From an uncultured Roseobacter sp. (GTDB lineage Bacteria; Pseudomonadota; Alphaproteobacteria; Rhodobacterales; Rhodobacteraceae), in assembly GCF_947493125.1 (NCBI RefSeq), contig NZ_CANLQB010000002.1:434001-498000 (forward strand): a DNA stretch of 64,000 nucleotides, read 5' to 3'. Shown here in pieces: positions 17,941 to 26,956 of this stretch (its first letter is position 1; the number at the start of each line of letters is the position of its first letter). A model generated the notes under the pieces. That model saw only the letters and a list, made by a program, of their open reading frames with translations, was not told where the DNA came from and ran no database searches. Position numbers and translations under genes: made by a program.

Positions 17941-19977
17941 ATGACCCTGATCGACGTGAAAAGCTTTGCCGCGGGTCAGTGGATCGCCCCCGATGATGGC
18001 GCCCGGGTAATCGAGAATGCGGTCACCGGGAGAGTGATGGCGCGGGCGGGAAACCACGCGCTGGACGTACAGGCCATGCTCGACCATGCACGCGGTGTGG
18101 GCGGCCCGAACCTGCGCAAGCTCACCTTTCACGACCGGGCGCGGCTGCTCAAGGCGCTGGCGGCGCATCTGAACGCGCACAAGCAGGAGCTTTACGATCT
18201 CAGCTTTTGCACCGGCGCCACCCAATCCGATCATCTGATCGACATCGACGGCGGCATCGGCACCATGTTCGTCTTCGCCTCGAAAGGCCGCCGCGAGATG
18301 CCGGACGCGCATGTCTACCTCGACGGCGCGGTCGAGCAGCTCTCGCGCAACGGCAGCTTCCTGGGCCAGCACATCTGCACGCCCCTGCGTGGCGTCGCGG
18401 TGCATATCAATGCCTTCAACTTCCCGGTCTGGGGCATGCTGGAGAAACTTGCACCCGCGCTTCTGGCCGGCGTGCCGGCCATCGTGAAACCGGCCACAGC
18501 CACCTGCTATGTGACCGAATGCGCGGTGCAGATCATGCTCGAGAGCGGGCTGCTGCCCGAGGGCGCGCTGCAATTGGTCGCGGGAGGTTTAGGCGATATG
18601 CTGAATCATCTGACGCACCAGGATGTGGTCAGTTTCACCGGCTCCGCCGACACGGCGCTCAAGCTGCGCTCCGCACCCCACCTGTTGCAGAATTCGATCC
18701 GTTTCATTGCAGAACAGGACAGCCTCAACGCCTCGATCCTCGGCCCGGACGCGGCCCCAGGCACGCCGGAGTTCGATCTCTTCATCAAGGAAGTGCAGCG
18801 CGAGATGACGACGAAGGCAGGTCAGAAATGCACCGCCATTCGCCGTATCTTTGTCCCTGAGGCACAGATTGACGCTGTGACAGATGCGCTCTCCGCCCGG
18901 CTGGCGAAAACGGTGATTGGTGACCCGAAGGCTGAAGGCACGCGCATGGGCGCATTGGTGTCCAACGCACAGAAGCAGGATGTGCTCGACAAGGTGGGGC
19001 TCATTGGCACTGAAGCCGAGCGCATCTTCGGTGACCCACAAAGCTTCGAGGTGACCGGTGCCGACACTCAGGGGGGTGCCTTTTTGCCGCCGATGCTCTT
19101 CCACTGTGCTGATCCCGACAACGCGACCCATGTGCATGCAACCGAAGCCTTCGGGCCGGTATCGACCCTCATGGGGTACCGCGACCTCGACCACGCCATC
19201 ACACTCGTGAACCGTGGGCAGGGCTCGTTGGTCGCCTCGGTCATCACCCACGACCCCGAAGTCGCCCGTCACGTGGCCCTGGGCACGGGCGCCTTCCACG
19301 GACGTCTTTATGTCAACAATCGCGACTCAATGGGGGAGAGCACCGGCCACGGCTCCCCCCTGCCGCATATGGTGCATGGCGGTCCGGGCCGTGCGGGCGG
19401 CGGAGAGGAGATGGGCGGCGTGCGCGGCGTGATGCATTATATGCAACGCACCGCCGTACAGGGCAGCCCCGACATTCTCACAGCGGTCACGGGCCAGTGG
19501 GTTCCGGGCGCGACCGAGAGCGAAGGCCCCGCGCATCCTTTCATGCGCGGCTTCGACGACCTGTCCATCGGCGAGACGCTGCACAGTGCCGCGCGGCAGG
19601 TCACGCTCGACGACATCGAAACCTTCGCCCATTTTACGGGTGATACCTTCTATGCCCATATGGATGACGCCGCCGCGAAACGGAACCCGTTCTTCCCCGG
19701 TCGGGTTGCCCATGGCTATCTGCTGATCAGCTTTGCCGCCGGACTCTTCGTGGAGCCTTCCGAGGGCCCGGTGCTGGCCAACACTGGGCTCGACAACCTG
19801 CGCTTCATGAAGCCGGTCGAGGCCGGAGACAGCCTCAAGGTGCGCCTGACCGTGAAGAAAAAGACCCGGCGCAACGACGACTATGGTGAAATACGCTGGC
19901 ATGTGACGCTCACCAATCAAGACGACGACCTGGTCGCCGAATACGATCTGCTGACCATGAACGCTTATACATCCTGA
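17941..19977 (+). CDS. paaZ: Bifunctional oxepin-CoA hydrolase / 3-oxo-5,6-dehydrosuberyl-CoA semialdehyde dehydrogenase
   Basis: A 678-residue fusion that opens the oxepin-CoA ring and oxidises the resulting aldehyde. The N-terminal ~520 residues are an aldehyde dehydrogenase with the catalytic Cys in [10 protein letters not shown] (about residue 295). The C-terminal ~140 residues are a MaoC-like hydratase with the active-site Asp and His in GDTFYAH (about 566-572) and [11 protein letters not shown]. Both catalytic sets are intact, so it should support complete degradation rather than leak of the reactive aldehyde used in tropone synthesis. The start ATG follows CCGGAGG. It is divergent from paaI and followed by a PaaX-type regulator. 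Confidence 0.95.
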   Translation: MTLIDVKSFAAGQWIAPDDGARVIENAVTGRVMARAGNHALDVQAMLDHARGVGGPNLRKLTFHDRARLLKALAAHLNAHKQELYDLSFCTGATQSDHLIDIDGGIGTMFVFASKGRREMPDAHVYLDGAVEQLSRNGSFLGQHICTPLRGVAVHINAFNFPVWGMLEKLAPALLAGVPAIVKPATATCYVTECAVQIMLESGLLPEGALQLVAGGLGDMLNHLTHQDVVSFTGSADTALKLRSAPHLLQNSIRFIAEQDSLNASILGPDAAPGTPEFDLFIKEVQREMTTKAGQKCTAIRRIFVPEAQIDAVTDALSARLAKTVIGDPKAEGTRMGALVSNAQKQDVLDKVGLIGTEAERIFGDPQSFEVTGADTQGGAFLPPMLFHCADPDNATHVHATEAFGPVSTLMGYRDLDHAITLVNRGQGSLVASVITHDPEVARHVALGTGAFHGRLYVNNRDSMGESTGHGSPLPHMVHGGPGRAGGGEEMGGVRGVMHYMQRTAVQGSPDILTAVTGQWVPGATESEGPAHPFMRGFDDLSIGETLHSAARQVTLDDIETFAHFTGDTFYAHMDDAAAKRNPFFPGRVAHGYLLISFAAGLFVEPSEGPVLANTGLDNLRFMKPVEAGDSLKVRLTVKKKTRRNDDYGEIRWHVTLTNQDDDLVAEYDLLTMNAYTS

Positions 19978-20016
19978 CCCCTTGGAGCGCTGCCCGCGAC
20001 GCCCTAGAAGGAGCCC

Positions 20017-20802
20017 ATGAGCCAACCGCTCCATCAAGATCTGGTCCGTTGTCTGACCGAGGAGACCTTGCCACCTGTTTGGTCGCTGCTCGTCACCGTG
20101 TTTGGCGATCTGGCCCAAGCACCCGGTGCGCAGGTCTCTGGCCGCGCGCTCAGCAGTCTAGGCGATGCCATCGGCGTCAAACCCGCTGCGCTGCGGGTCG
20201 CTCTGCACCGGCTGCGAAAAGACGGTTGGATCGAGAGCCGCCGCAGCGGTCGTGGGAGCTTTCACCAACTGACAGAGACGGGGTTGCAGCAATCCATCGC
20301 GGCGACTCCACGCATCTACGGAACCGCGCGCCCAAGCGCGGAGGCTTATCTGAGCGTTTTCGACCGTATGGGTGACAAGACTTTCCCGGAAGGCGTCTGG
20401 GTGATGCCAAACACGCTGATCTCGGCAGCAGATCCTGTCTCGGGCAATGCCTTCACGACCTCGCTGAGCCCCAACATCCGCCTACCGGAGTGGATGCGCG
20501 AGAAAATCTGCCCACGGGAGACGCTGGCACAGGCCATAGCCTTCGCCGAGCGCCTCGACCGCTGCGTCCGGTTGATGGAGGAGACCCGGGCGGTCTCGGT
20601 CAGGGACATAGCGGTGTTGAGGGTGCTGGTCGTTCACGGCTGGCGGAGGATTGTCCTGAAGGTCCCTGCCCTGCCGGATCACCTCTTTCCCGAGCCATGG
20701 CCCGGGCAAACCTGCCGTGGTCACGTGCGGCAGTTGTTGCTTGAGTATCCGCGGGTGGACTTGGCGGGACTTGGTGCTCTGAGCGGAGTTGAGAGCTCCT
20801 GA
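20017..20802 (+). CDS. paaX: PaaX-family transcriptional regulator
   Basis: A 261-residue protein of the PaaX family (phenylacetate operon negative regulator). The N-terminal winged helix includes SLGDAIGVKPAALRVALHRLRKDGWIESRRSGR (about residues 45-80). The C-terminal part has the PaaX segment with WRRIVLKVPALPDHLFPEPWPG near residues 208-230. It follows paaZ by 39 nt with AGAAGGAG before the ATG. A TetR regulator is also present, so the cluster has two regulators. Alphaproteobacterial PaaX-like proteins are not all proven to bind paa promoters, so the target is inferred. Confidence 0.8.
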   Translation: MSQPLHQDLVRCLTEETLPPVWSLLVTVFGDLAQAPGAQVSGRALSSLGDAIGVKPAALRVALHRLRKDGWIESRRSGRGSFHQLTETGLQQSIAATPRIYGTARPSAEAYLSVFDRMGDKTFPEGVWVMPNTLISAADPVSGNAFTTSLSPNIRLPEWMREKICPRETLAQAIAFAERLDRCVRLMEETRAVSVRDIAVLRVLVVHGWRRIVLKVPALPDHLFPEPWPGQTCRGHVRQLLLEYPRVDLAGLGALSGVESS

Positions 20803-20879
20803 ACCGCATCCAAAGGTGGGCGACTTCAGCGCGAGCCGGGGTGCAGCGCAAAGGAAAAGCGCCAGCCCTTTCCTACTGG

Positions 20880-21571
20880 TGGTCATCCCCGCGCAGCTGG
20901 TGTTCGAAGTCGCGCTTATGCGAAAGACGGATCACACGGCAAACTGTTTGTACGCGATGAGCCGCTGGCGAGTGTTATCGAGGAAGCACCAAATGGCTAT
21001 GCGGGAAGGCGCTTTGGTACCCAGGCCGAAAAGTACGCTTACTACGTTTGCCAGACGAAAGAACATGCGCTAGCTACGGCAAGTCGATTGCCCGAGACAA
21101 GTTGGAGGGTGAGTTTGAAGAGCTGCTGCAGAACATCACGCCGACGAAGCCTGCCTTTGCGCTTGCCAGAACGATGTTCCGCAAGGCTTGGGACCAGCAG
21201 GTCGAAAGCGCCGAGCAGGGACGCAAAGAACTCCAAAAGCAGATCAACGCCACCGCCCGGAAGTCAGAGGAGATTCTCGACAAGATCGTCGCTACCACCA
21301 ACGAACTGGAGCTCAACAAGGCCGCGCCCGAAGAAAAATTGCAAAATCAGGGGGAACCTTGCTGGCCATTCGAGGAGGCGCTCGAACACACCCTCAAAGT
21401 CGTCGTAAGTACTTGGAAAAAAACGAAAATGGTAGCTTCGAACTTCGCCGAGCTATCCTCAAACCAGTCCTTACAGCCCCCTGCACTACCACTGAAACGA
21501 GGGGCCTCGAACACCAAAATTAGCGTTTCCGCTCAATTCATTAGCGGAAAATTTTGCTGGAAATTCAAATA
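20880..21571 (+). pseudogene. Degraded large serine recombinase ending at tRNA-Leu
   Basis: Pieces of a large serine recombinase C-terminal region occur in order but in several frames. From 20938 one frame reads GKLFVRDEPLASVIEE and then RFGTQAEKYAYYVCQTKE (to ~21052), where the usual intervening ~130 residues with the zinc-ribbon start are missing. A 2-nt shift then moves the frame to CASYGKSIARDKLEGEFEELL (from ~21066), continuing through a coiled-coil to PFEEALEHTLKVV. A further shift gives KYLEKNENGSFELRRAILK and LNSLAENFAGNSNMVPR, which runs into the tRNA. The N-terminal catalytic domain is absent. The gene must be inactive and marks a lost integrative element. Confidence 0.75.
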
Positions 21572-21657
21572 TGGTGCCCAGGAGAGGACTCGAACCTCCA
21601 CGTCCATACGGACACTAGCACCTGAAGCTAGCGCGTCTACCATTCCGCCACCTGGGC
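21572..21657 (-). tRNA. tRNA-Leu (anticodon CAG)
   Basis: The minus strand begins GCCCAGGTGGCGGAATGG and ends CCTGGGCACCA, giving a perfect 7-bp acceptor stem and an encoded CCA. The anticodon arm is CTAGC-TTCAGGT-GCTAG with anticodon CAG. A long variable arm hairpin (GTCCGTATGGAC) is typical of class II tRNA-Leu, and the T loop is TTCGAGT. The 3' end abuts the recombinase remnant, so it was probably an attachment site. Confidence 0.95.
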
Positions 21658-21832
21658 AGGTGTCGTGGAGCCTGCGTTTAAGCCCATGTCTGAAAGGTGT
21701 CAAACGGAATCTGGCGGATTTCAGGTGGTGCGCCTGAACGATATTGGCGCGAGTTGTGCTGCGCGGATTTGCACCTTGTTTCACTGCCGGTGCGGGAGTA
21801 CATCCTGAGGGAGAGGAAGCAGCGAGGCGCTT

Positions 21833-22816
21833 ATGTCGAAACTGGTGACAATCTATGGGGGTTCCGGCTTTGTCGGCCGCTATATCGCGCGGCGCATGGC
21901 CAAGGCGGGCTGGCGCGTGCGTGTCGCTGTCCGCCGCCCAAACGAGGCGATCTTCGTGAAGCCCTACGGCGTTGTCGGCCAGGTCGAGCCGGTGCTCTGC
22001 AACATCCGCGACGATGCCTCGGTCCGCGCGGTCATGTCGGGCGCGGATGCGGTTGTGAACTGCGTGGGCATTCTGGCCGAGGTCGGTAAGAACCAGTTCG
22101 ACGCGGTTCAGGCAGACGGCGCCGAACGTGTCGCGCGGATTGCTGCGGAAGAGCAGGTTGACCGGCTTGTGCATGTGTCGGCCAATGGCGCTGATGCCGA
22201 GGCCGCGAGCGACTATGCGCGGACAAAGGCGGAAGGCGAGGCTGGCGTTCTGGCCCATATGCCGGGCGCTGTGATCCTGCGGCCGTCCATTGTTTTTGGG
22301 CCGGAGGATCAGTTCTTCAATCGCTTTGCATCCATGAGCCGTCTGGGTCCGGTGCTGCCCGTCGTGGGCGCCGAAACCCGGTTCCAACCGGTCTATGTGG
22401 ACGATGTGGCGAAGGCGGCGGAGCTGGCGCTGACGGGCACGGTCGATCCTGGCATCTATGAACTCGGCGGGCCTGAGGTGGCCACCTTCCGGGAGCTCAT
22501 GCAGCAGATGTTGGCAGTGATCCACCGCCGTCGGCTGGTGATGAATGTGCCGTTCTTTGCGGCCCGGATCATGGCGTTCGGCTTCGATATGCTGCAGGCG
22601 GTGACCTTCGGGCTGATCACAAACGGGATGATCACGCGCGATCAGGTGCGCAACCTGGCCAATGACAATGTGGTCAGCGAAGATGCGAAGGGCTTTGCGG
22701 ATTTGGGGATCACGCCTGTGACGATGGCTTCTGTACTGCCGGATTACCTGTGGCGGTTCCGCCCCTCCGGGCAGTATGATGCCATCAAGGAGTCGGCCAA
22801 GAACCTGCGCACCTAG
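21833..22816 (+). CDS. NAD(P)-binding NDUFA9-family protein (complex I-associated SDR)
   Basis: A 327-residue atypical short-chain dehydrogenase like the eukaryotic complex I subunit NDUFA9. The Rossmann motif is [15 protein letters not shown] (residues about 9-23). The segment [22 protein letters not shown] and the [18 protein letters not shown] motif are characteristic. Alphaproteobacterial homologues associate with or stabilise NADH dehydrogenase. The start ATG follows a GGGAGAGGAAG region. It converges on uppP with a 4-nt overlap of the stops. Confidence 0.88.
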   Translation: MSKLVTIYGGSGFVGRYIARRMAKAGWRVRVAVRRPNEAIFVKPYGVVGQVEPVLCNIRDDASVRAVMSGADAVVNCVGILAEVGKNQFDAVQADGAERVARIAAEEQVDRLVHVSANGADAEAASDYARTKAEGEAGVLAHMPGAVILRPSIVFGPEDQFFNRFASMSRLGPVLPVVGAETRFQPVYVDDVAKAAELALTGTVDPGIYELGGPEVATFRELMQQMLAVIHRRRLVMNVPFFAARIMAFGFDMLQAVTFGLITNGMITRDQVRNLANDNVVSEDAKGFADLGITPVTMASVLPDYLWRFRPSGQYDAIKESAKNLRT

Positions 22817-23616
22817 CTGTAGGCATAGACCAGCAGCACGACGCCCAGGATCACCCGGTAAATCACGTAGGGCGTGAAGCTGACGCTGCGCAGAAGCCGC
22901 ATCATCAGAACGAGTGCGACCAGTGCCGCGACGAAGGCGAAGGCGGCGGCGATGAGCCCGTCGCGGGCGACGGCCCAGTTCGCCTCCTGCACCACATCGA
23001 GACCCAGCAGCAGGCCCGATGCGGCGATGGTGGGGATCGACATCAGCATGGCCAGCTTGGCCGCGCTTTCGCGATCATACCCGAGTTTGCGGGCGGCGGT
23101 GATCGTGATGCCGGACCGCGAGGTGCCGGGGATCAGTGCGAGCACCTGCGCGAGCCCCATGCTCAACGCGTCCTTGAGCCGCCACTCCTCCGCCGCGCGG
23201 GTGTGGGCGCCGGTCTTATCAGCCCAGTAGAGCACCAGCCCGAAGCCCAGCATGGTCCAGCCGATCACGGCGACCGAGCGCAGCATCTCGTCAAGCCCGG
23301 AGAGCTTGATGGCGGCGCCCGCGATGACCACCGGGATGGTCGCAATCAGAAGGCAGAGCGCGAGGAAGGCGCCCTGGGTATCGACCCGCCCGTGCATCAG
23401 CCGCAGGCTTCCGGCGAGGGCGATCTTCACGTCTGCCCAGAAGTAGAGCACGACGGCGAAGAGCGTGCCCACGTGGACGGCCACGTCGATGGCAAGGCCC
23501 TGGTCCGGCCCGCCGGTCACGGTCGGAAGCAGCACGAGGTGGCCCGACGAGCTGACCGGCAGGAACTCGGTCAGACCCTGGATCGCGGCAACGAGGAACA
23601 GATTGAAAAGTGTCAT
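22813..23616 (-). CDS. uppP: Undecaprenyl-diphosphate phosphatase
   Basis: A 267-residue polytopic inner-membrane protein (BacA/UppP). The two active-site motifs are visible, [16 protein letters not shown] (residues about 14-29) and [10 protein letters not shown] (about 163-172). It recycles undecaprenyl phosphate for peptidoglycan and surface-glycan synthesis and gives bacitracin resistance when overproduced. Length matches the family. Confidence 0.96.
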   Translation of the reverse strand: MTLFNLFLVAAIQGLTEFLPVSSSGHLVLLPTVTGGPDQGLAIDVAVHVGTLFAVVLYFWADVKIALAGSLRLMHGRVDTQGAFLALCLLIATIPVVIAGAAIKLSGLDEMLRSVAVIGWTMLGFGLVLYWADKTGAHTRAAEEWRLKDALSMGLAQVLALIPGTSRSGITITAARKLGYDRESAAKLAMLMSIPTIAASGLLLGLDVVQEANWAVARDGLIAAAFAFVAALVALVLMMRLLRSVSFTPYVIYRVILGVVLLVYAYS

Positions 23617-23695
23617 GGAAATCGGACCGGGTTGGAGCTGCGCCTTTGTGGTATAAGGTCAGGGAATCAAATGAAAAGCCTCAAAAAAGGTCCGA

Positions 23696-23715
23696 ATCGG
23701 AATTAAATTTCCGAT
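23696..23715. promoter_or_regulatory. Inverted repeat in the gltD upstream region
   Basis: ATCGGAA, six A/T bases (TTAAAT), then TTCCGAT: a perfect 7+7 inverted repeat in an A/T-rich stretch about 125 bp before the gltD start. Placement and shape fit a dimeric regulator site, but the protein is unknown. Confidence 0.4.
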
Positions 23716-23840
23716 AGCTTGGCCTCTTTTGCGCTGGATTGCGCCAAAATAACGTCACATAGGTAAGTACTACTGACTTTATTTCCTGTTTGAGTTCGCG
23801 TATGCGTGCGGTTCCGGGACTTTGGTGGAGGAAGCAGGCC

Positions 23841-25274
23841 GTGGCTGAGCAACCTATGTTGAAATTCGTGACCGTCGAACGTGACATGCCTGAGAAGCGT
23901 GCCGCAGATGTACGCCGTGAAGACTTCAATGAGATTTATGCCGAGTACGCCGAAGCCAAGGCGCAGGAGCAGTCGAGCCGCTGCAGCCAGTGTGGTGTGC
24001 CCTACTGTCAGAGCCATTGCCCGCTGCACAACAACATTCCCGACTGGCTGAAGCTGACCGCGGAAGGCCGTTTGCAGGAGGCCTATGAGGTCAGTCAGGC
24101 GACCAACACGTTTCCGGAAATCTGCGGCCGAATTTGCCCGCAGGACCGCCTGTGCGAAGGCAATTGCGTTATTGAGAAATCCGGCCATGGCACCGTGACC
24201 ATCGGGGCGGTGGAGAAATACATCACCGACACCGCTTGGGAGCAGGGCTGGGTCCAGCCGATCGCGCCGCGGGCCGAGCGCAGCGAGAGCGTGGGCATCA
24301 TCGGCGCGGGCCCCGGCGGGCTGGCGGCAGCCGACGTGCTGCGCCGTGCAGGTGTACAGGTCACCGTCTATGACCGCTATGACCGCGCGGGCGGGCTGCT
24401 GACCTACGGCATTCCGGGCTTCAAGCTGGAGAAAGACGTGGTTATGCGCCGCAACGACCAGTTGGAGCAGGGCGGCGTGACCTTCGAGCTGAATACCAAC
24501 GTCGGCGAGGACATCAGCTTTGACGAGCTGCGGAGCCGTCACGACGCGGTGATCATTGCCACAGGTGTCTATAAATCAAGGGAAATCGAGGCGCCGGGTG
24601 TGGGGGCGACCGGCCTTGTGCGGGCGATTGATTTCCTGACCGCCTCGAACCGCAAGAGCTTTGGCGATGCGGTGCCGGAGTTCGATTCCGGGGCGCTGAA
24701 TGCGGAAGGCAAGCGCGTCGTGGTGATCGGTGGTGGCGATACCGCGATGGACTGTGTGCGCACCTCGGTGCGGCAGGGCGCGACCAGCGTGAAATGCCTC
24801 TATCGTCGCGACCGCGCGAATATGCCGGGTTCGCAGCGCGAGGTGCAGAATGCCGAGGAAGAAGGCGTGATCTTCGAGTGGCTCTCGGCGCCCAAAGGCT
24901 TTGTCGGCGATCCGGTCACCGGGGTGATGGTGCAGAAGATGCGCCTCGGCGCGCCGGATGCGACCGGGCGGCAGGCCCCCGAGGTGATCGACGGCGCGGA
25001 TTACGTGGAAGACGCCGATCTGGTGATCATGGCGCTGGGCTTTGAGCCCGAAGCGCTGCCCACGCTCTGGGACCAGCCGGAGCTGCCGGTGACACGCTGG
25101 GGCACGATCAAGGCGGCGTTCACCACGGGCGCAACCGACCTCGACGGCGTCTATGCGGTGGGCGACATCGTGCGGGGCGCGAGCCTCGTCGTCTGGGCCA
25201 TTCGCGACGGGCGCGACTGTGCCGAGGCGATCCTGAAACGGCTTGGCGATGCGTCGGTGATGGCCGCCGAATAA
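23841..25274 (+). CDS. gltD: Glutamate synthase (NADPH) small subunit
   Basis: A ~477-residue beta subunit that takes electrons from NADPH and passes them to GltB for glutamate formation. The N-terminus has the low-potential Fe-S cysteines (CSQCGVPYCQSHCPL, CGRICPQDRLCEGNC). FAD binding is GAGPGGLAAADVLRRAG and the NADPH site is GGGDTAMDCVRTSVRQG. The GTG at 23841 is preceded by GAGGAAG and gives an N-terminus close to the family's MLKFVTVERDMPEKRA; an in-frame upstream ATG at 23802 is less likely. gltB follows only after three other genes. Confidence 0.95.
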   Translation: MAEQPMLKFVTVERDMPEKRAADVRREDFNEIYAEYAEAKAQEQSSRCSQCGVPYCQSHCPLHNNIPDWLKLTAEGRLQEAYEVSQATNTFPEICGRICPQDRLCEGNCVIEKSGHGTVTIGAVEKYITDTAWEQGWVQPIAPRAERSESVGIIGAGPGGLAAADVLRRAGVQVTVYDRYDRAGGLLTYGIPGFKLEKDVVMRRNDQLEQGGVTFELNTNVGEDISFDELRSRHDAVIIATGVYKSREIEAPGVGATGLVRAIDFLTASNRKSFGDAVPEFDSGALNAEGKRVVVIGGGDTAMDCVRTSVRQGATSVKCLYRRDRANMPGSQREVQNAEEEGVIFEWLSAPKGFVGDPVTGVMVQKMRLGAPDATGRQAPEVIDGADYVEDADLVIMALGFEPEALPTLWDQPELPVTRWGTIKAAFTTGATDLDGVYAVGDIVRGASLVVWAIRDGRDCAEAILKRLGDASVMAAE

Positions 25275-25289
25275 CCCCATCTGTGCCCT

Positions 25290-25329
25290 GTCGGTATCGC
25301 GTCGGTAAAACGTCGGTATTACGTCGGTG
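25290..25329 (+). repeat. Four GTCGGTA direct repeats at exact 11-bp spacing
   Basis: GTCGGTA starts at 25290, 25301 and 25312, and GTCGGTG at 25323, with variable 4-nt spacers. The period of about one helical turn places all copies on one DNA face. It lies between the gltD stop and the next gene's start at 25367, where a promoter would be expected, and may be a cooperative regulator-binding array. Confidence 0.7.
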
Positions 25330-25366
25330 CGCAGCGTACGGTGAGAAACTGTTAAGGACAGCAACC

Positions 25367-26062
25367 ATGACCCAACAGGCGCGCAGAGCGATTTGGACAA
25401 CCGCCGTGACAGCGGCGCTGGTGAGCCTGCCCGCGAGCGCCGCGATGGCGGCGGACCCTCTGCGCGTGCCTGCGGGCTGCACCCCCGTGGTCACCGCGCA
25501 TAAGAACGGCTGCACCGCGACCACGGTCCTGCACTGCGCGGACGACGGTTGGATGGCGCTGAGCTATCGGCGCGGCAGCCTGAACAACACGCTGCACTAT
25601 GACACAGCCTGGGATTTCAAGATGTGGGAGACGGAAGGCGCGGGGGCGATGAACTTTGCCGCTGTGCCGGGCACGGGCAAGGCGCTGGATATGGCGGCCT
25701 TGACCGAGACGGGCGCACACACGCCAACGGGTGATTTCGTGATGAACAGCAACATCATCCGCGGGCAGGAGTACGCGCTGAGCGGCACCAGCACGGCCAC
25801 GGGCGAGACGCTGGAGGTCAGCGGCGAGGTCTTCGACGTCTATCTGGCCGAGCGCGCTTTTGCCCGCAAGGGGGCGACGCAGGTGCTGAATTTCTCGACC
25901 GAGCTTCTGGTCTCGCAGTCGCGCGATCTGGTGCTGGAGGGGAATTTCAGCCGCGGGGTCAATAGCGGCCCGCGCGAGGCCTTCGATCTGAGACCACAGA
26001 GGATCTATGGGCCGGGGGAGGCGGGGTTTCTGGCCACCGCGTCGGAGTTTGGTTGTGGCTGA
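25367..26062 (+). CDS. Exported protein of unknown function
   Basis: A 231-residue protein with a clear signal peptide (RRAIWTTAVTAALVSLPASAAMA, cleavage before ADPLR). The mature part has four Cys near the start (GCTPVV, NGCTATTVLHC), suggesting disulfides, and is rich in beta-type segments. I do not recognise a family. The ATG at 25367 follows AAGGA. It overlaps the next gene by 8 nt and lies in an apparent transcription unit gltD-this-GFA-GFA-gltB. The direct repeats at 25290-25329 sit just upstream. Confidence 0.65.
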   Translation: MTQQARRAIWTTAVTAALVSLPASAAMAADPLRVPAGCTPVVTAHKNGCTATTVLHCADDGWMALSYRRGSLNNTLHYDTAWDFKMWETEGAGAMNFAAVPGTGKALDMAALTETGAHTPTGDFVMNSNIIRGQEYALSGTSTATGETLEVSGEVFDVYLAERAFARKGATQVLNFSTELLVSQSRDLVLEGNFSRGVNSGPREAFDLRPQRIYGPGEAGFLATASEFGCG

Positions 26063-26480
26063 GGCGGCAAAAACCTTGACGGGGCGCTGCCTCTGCGGTG
26101 CGGTGACGCTGACCTTGCAGTCGGAGACACCACGCTTGCGGGCCTGCCACTGTGATATGTGCCGCCAGCATACAAGCGGCATGTTCATCTCGGTGGATAC
26201 GGTGCCCGGAACGCTGGAGGTGCGCGGCCCGGCGCAGAGCTTTGCCTCCTCCGAGTGGGCCGAGCGCGGCTTCTGCGGCACCTGCGGCTCTACCCTATGG
26301 TACGGCACCGTGCATGACGGGATGCGACACCCGGCGGCGGGACTGTTCGATGCGGCGGACCTTGGGGAGATGACGCTGGAGTTCTTTGCCGATGAATGCC
26401 CGCAGGGCTATGCGCTGGCCGGAGAGCACCGGAAGCTGAGCACCGCTGAGACCATTGCGATGTTCGAGGGCGAGGCATGA
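26055..26480 (+). CDS. GFA-family zinc protein (first copy)
   Basis: A ~141-residue protein of the GFA (glutathione-dependent formaldehyde-activating enzyme-like/CENP-V) family. The zinc-binding cysteines are GRCLCGAVTL, CHCDMCRQ and FCGTCGSTLWY. The chosen start is GTG at 26055, overlapping the previous stop by 8 nt; no better in-frame start leaves the overlap shorter. Family members fold around two zinc ions, and their substrates are mostly unknown. A second GFA gene follows with an ATGA overlap. Confidence 0.85.
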   Translation: MAEAAKTLTGRCLCGAVTLTLQSETPRLRACHCDMCRQHTSGMFISVDTVPGTLEVRGPAQSFASSEWAERGFCGTCGSTLWYGTVHDGMRHPAAGLFDAADLGEMTLEFFADECPQGYALAGEHRKLSTAETIAMFEGEA

Positions 26481-26956
26481 CGGACGCGGCGGCCAGAGAG
26501 GCGCTGATCGCGCCGCACCGGCGGACCGGGCGGATGTCGGGCCGATGCCTGTGCGGTGCGGTCAGAATCGAGATTGACGGCAATTACGTGGCGGCCATCG
26601 GCGCCTGCCATTGCGTGATGTGCCAGCGCTGGAACGGGATGCTGTTCGGCTCCTTTGTGGCCGATACGGAGGCGGTTACGGTCACGGGACCGGTCCGGAG
26701 CTATGCGTCCTCGTCCTTTTCGGAGCGGGGCTTTTGCGAGACCTGCGGAAGTTCGGTGTGGCTGCGGGCCACCGACCCGGAAGAGCCGGAAATCGAGCTT
26801 TTCCCGGGGCTTTTCAAGGAGGCGGCGGGTTTCGTGCTGCTGTCGGAAATCTATACCGATCTGGCGCCGAGTTATGCCTGCCTTTCAGGGGCGCACCGGC
26901 GCAAGACACGGGCCGAAGTACAAGCCCAACACCCATTCGTGGAAGGAGACAACTGA
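26477..26956 (+). CDS. GFA-family zinc protein (second copy)
   Basis: A 159-residue GFA-family protein, tandem to the previous one. Zinc-site cysteines occur in GRCLCGAVRIEI, CHCVMCQRWNGM and FCETCGSSVWL. It is similar in plan to its neighbour but clearly diverged, so the pair is an old duplication or a heteromeric pair. Its stop overlaps the gltB ATG by one base (TGATG), so its translation is coupled to gltB. Substrate unknown. Confidence 0.87.
   Translation: MTDAAAREALIAPHRRTGRMSGRCLCGAVRIEIDGNYVAAIGACHCVMCQRWNGMLFGSFVADTEAVTVTGPVRSYASSSFSERGFCETCGSSVWLRATDPEEPEIELFPGLFKEAAGFVLLSEIYTDLAPSYACLSGAHRRKTRAEVQAQHPFVEGDN

Noticed and set aside
17941..19977. PaaZ as a variant that feeds tropone or tropodithietic acid synthesis
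   Set aside because: Both the dehydrogenase Cys and the hydratase Asp/His are intact, and no tda-type genes are in the window, so complete catabolism is the simpler reading.
21576..21737. Continuation of the recombinase-related frame through tRNA-Leu as protein
   Set aside because: Translation of this stretch (the RTRTSTS-type sequence) is only the antisense of the tRNA and is a familiar annotation artefact.
26611..26955. Upstream extension of the gltB frame through the second GFA gene
   Set aside because: The strong ribosome site and ATG at 26956 give the standard GltB N-terminus with the catalytic Cys at about residue 34; the extension is just an open shadow frame of the GFA gene.
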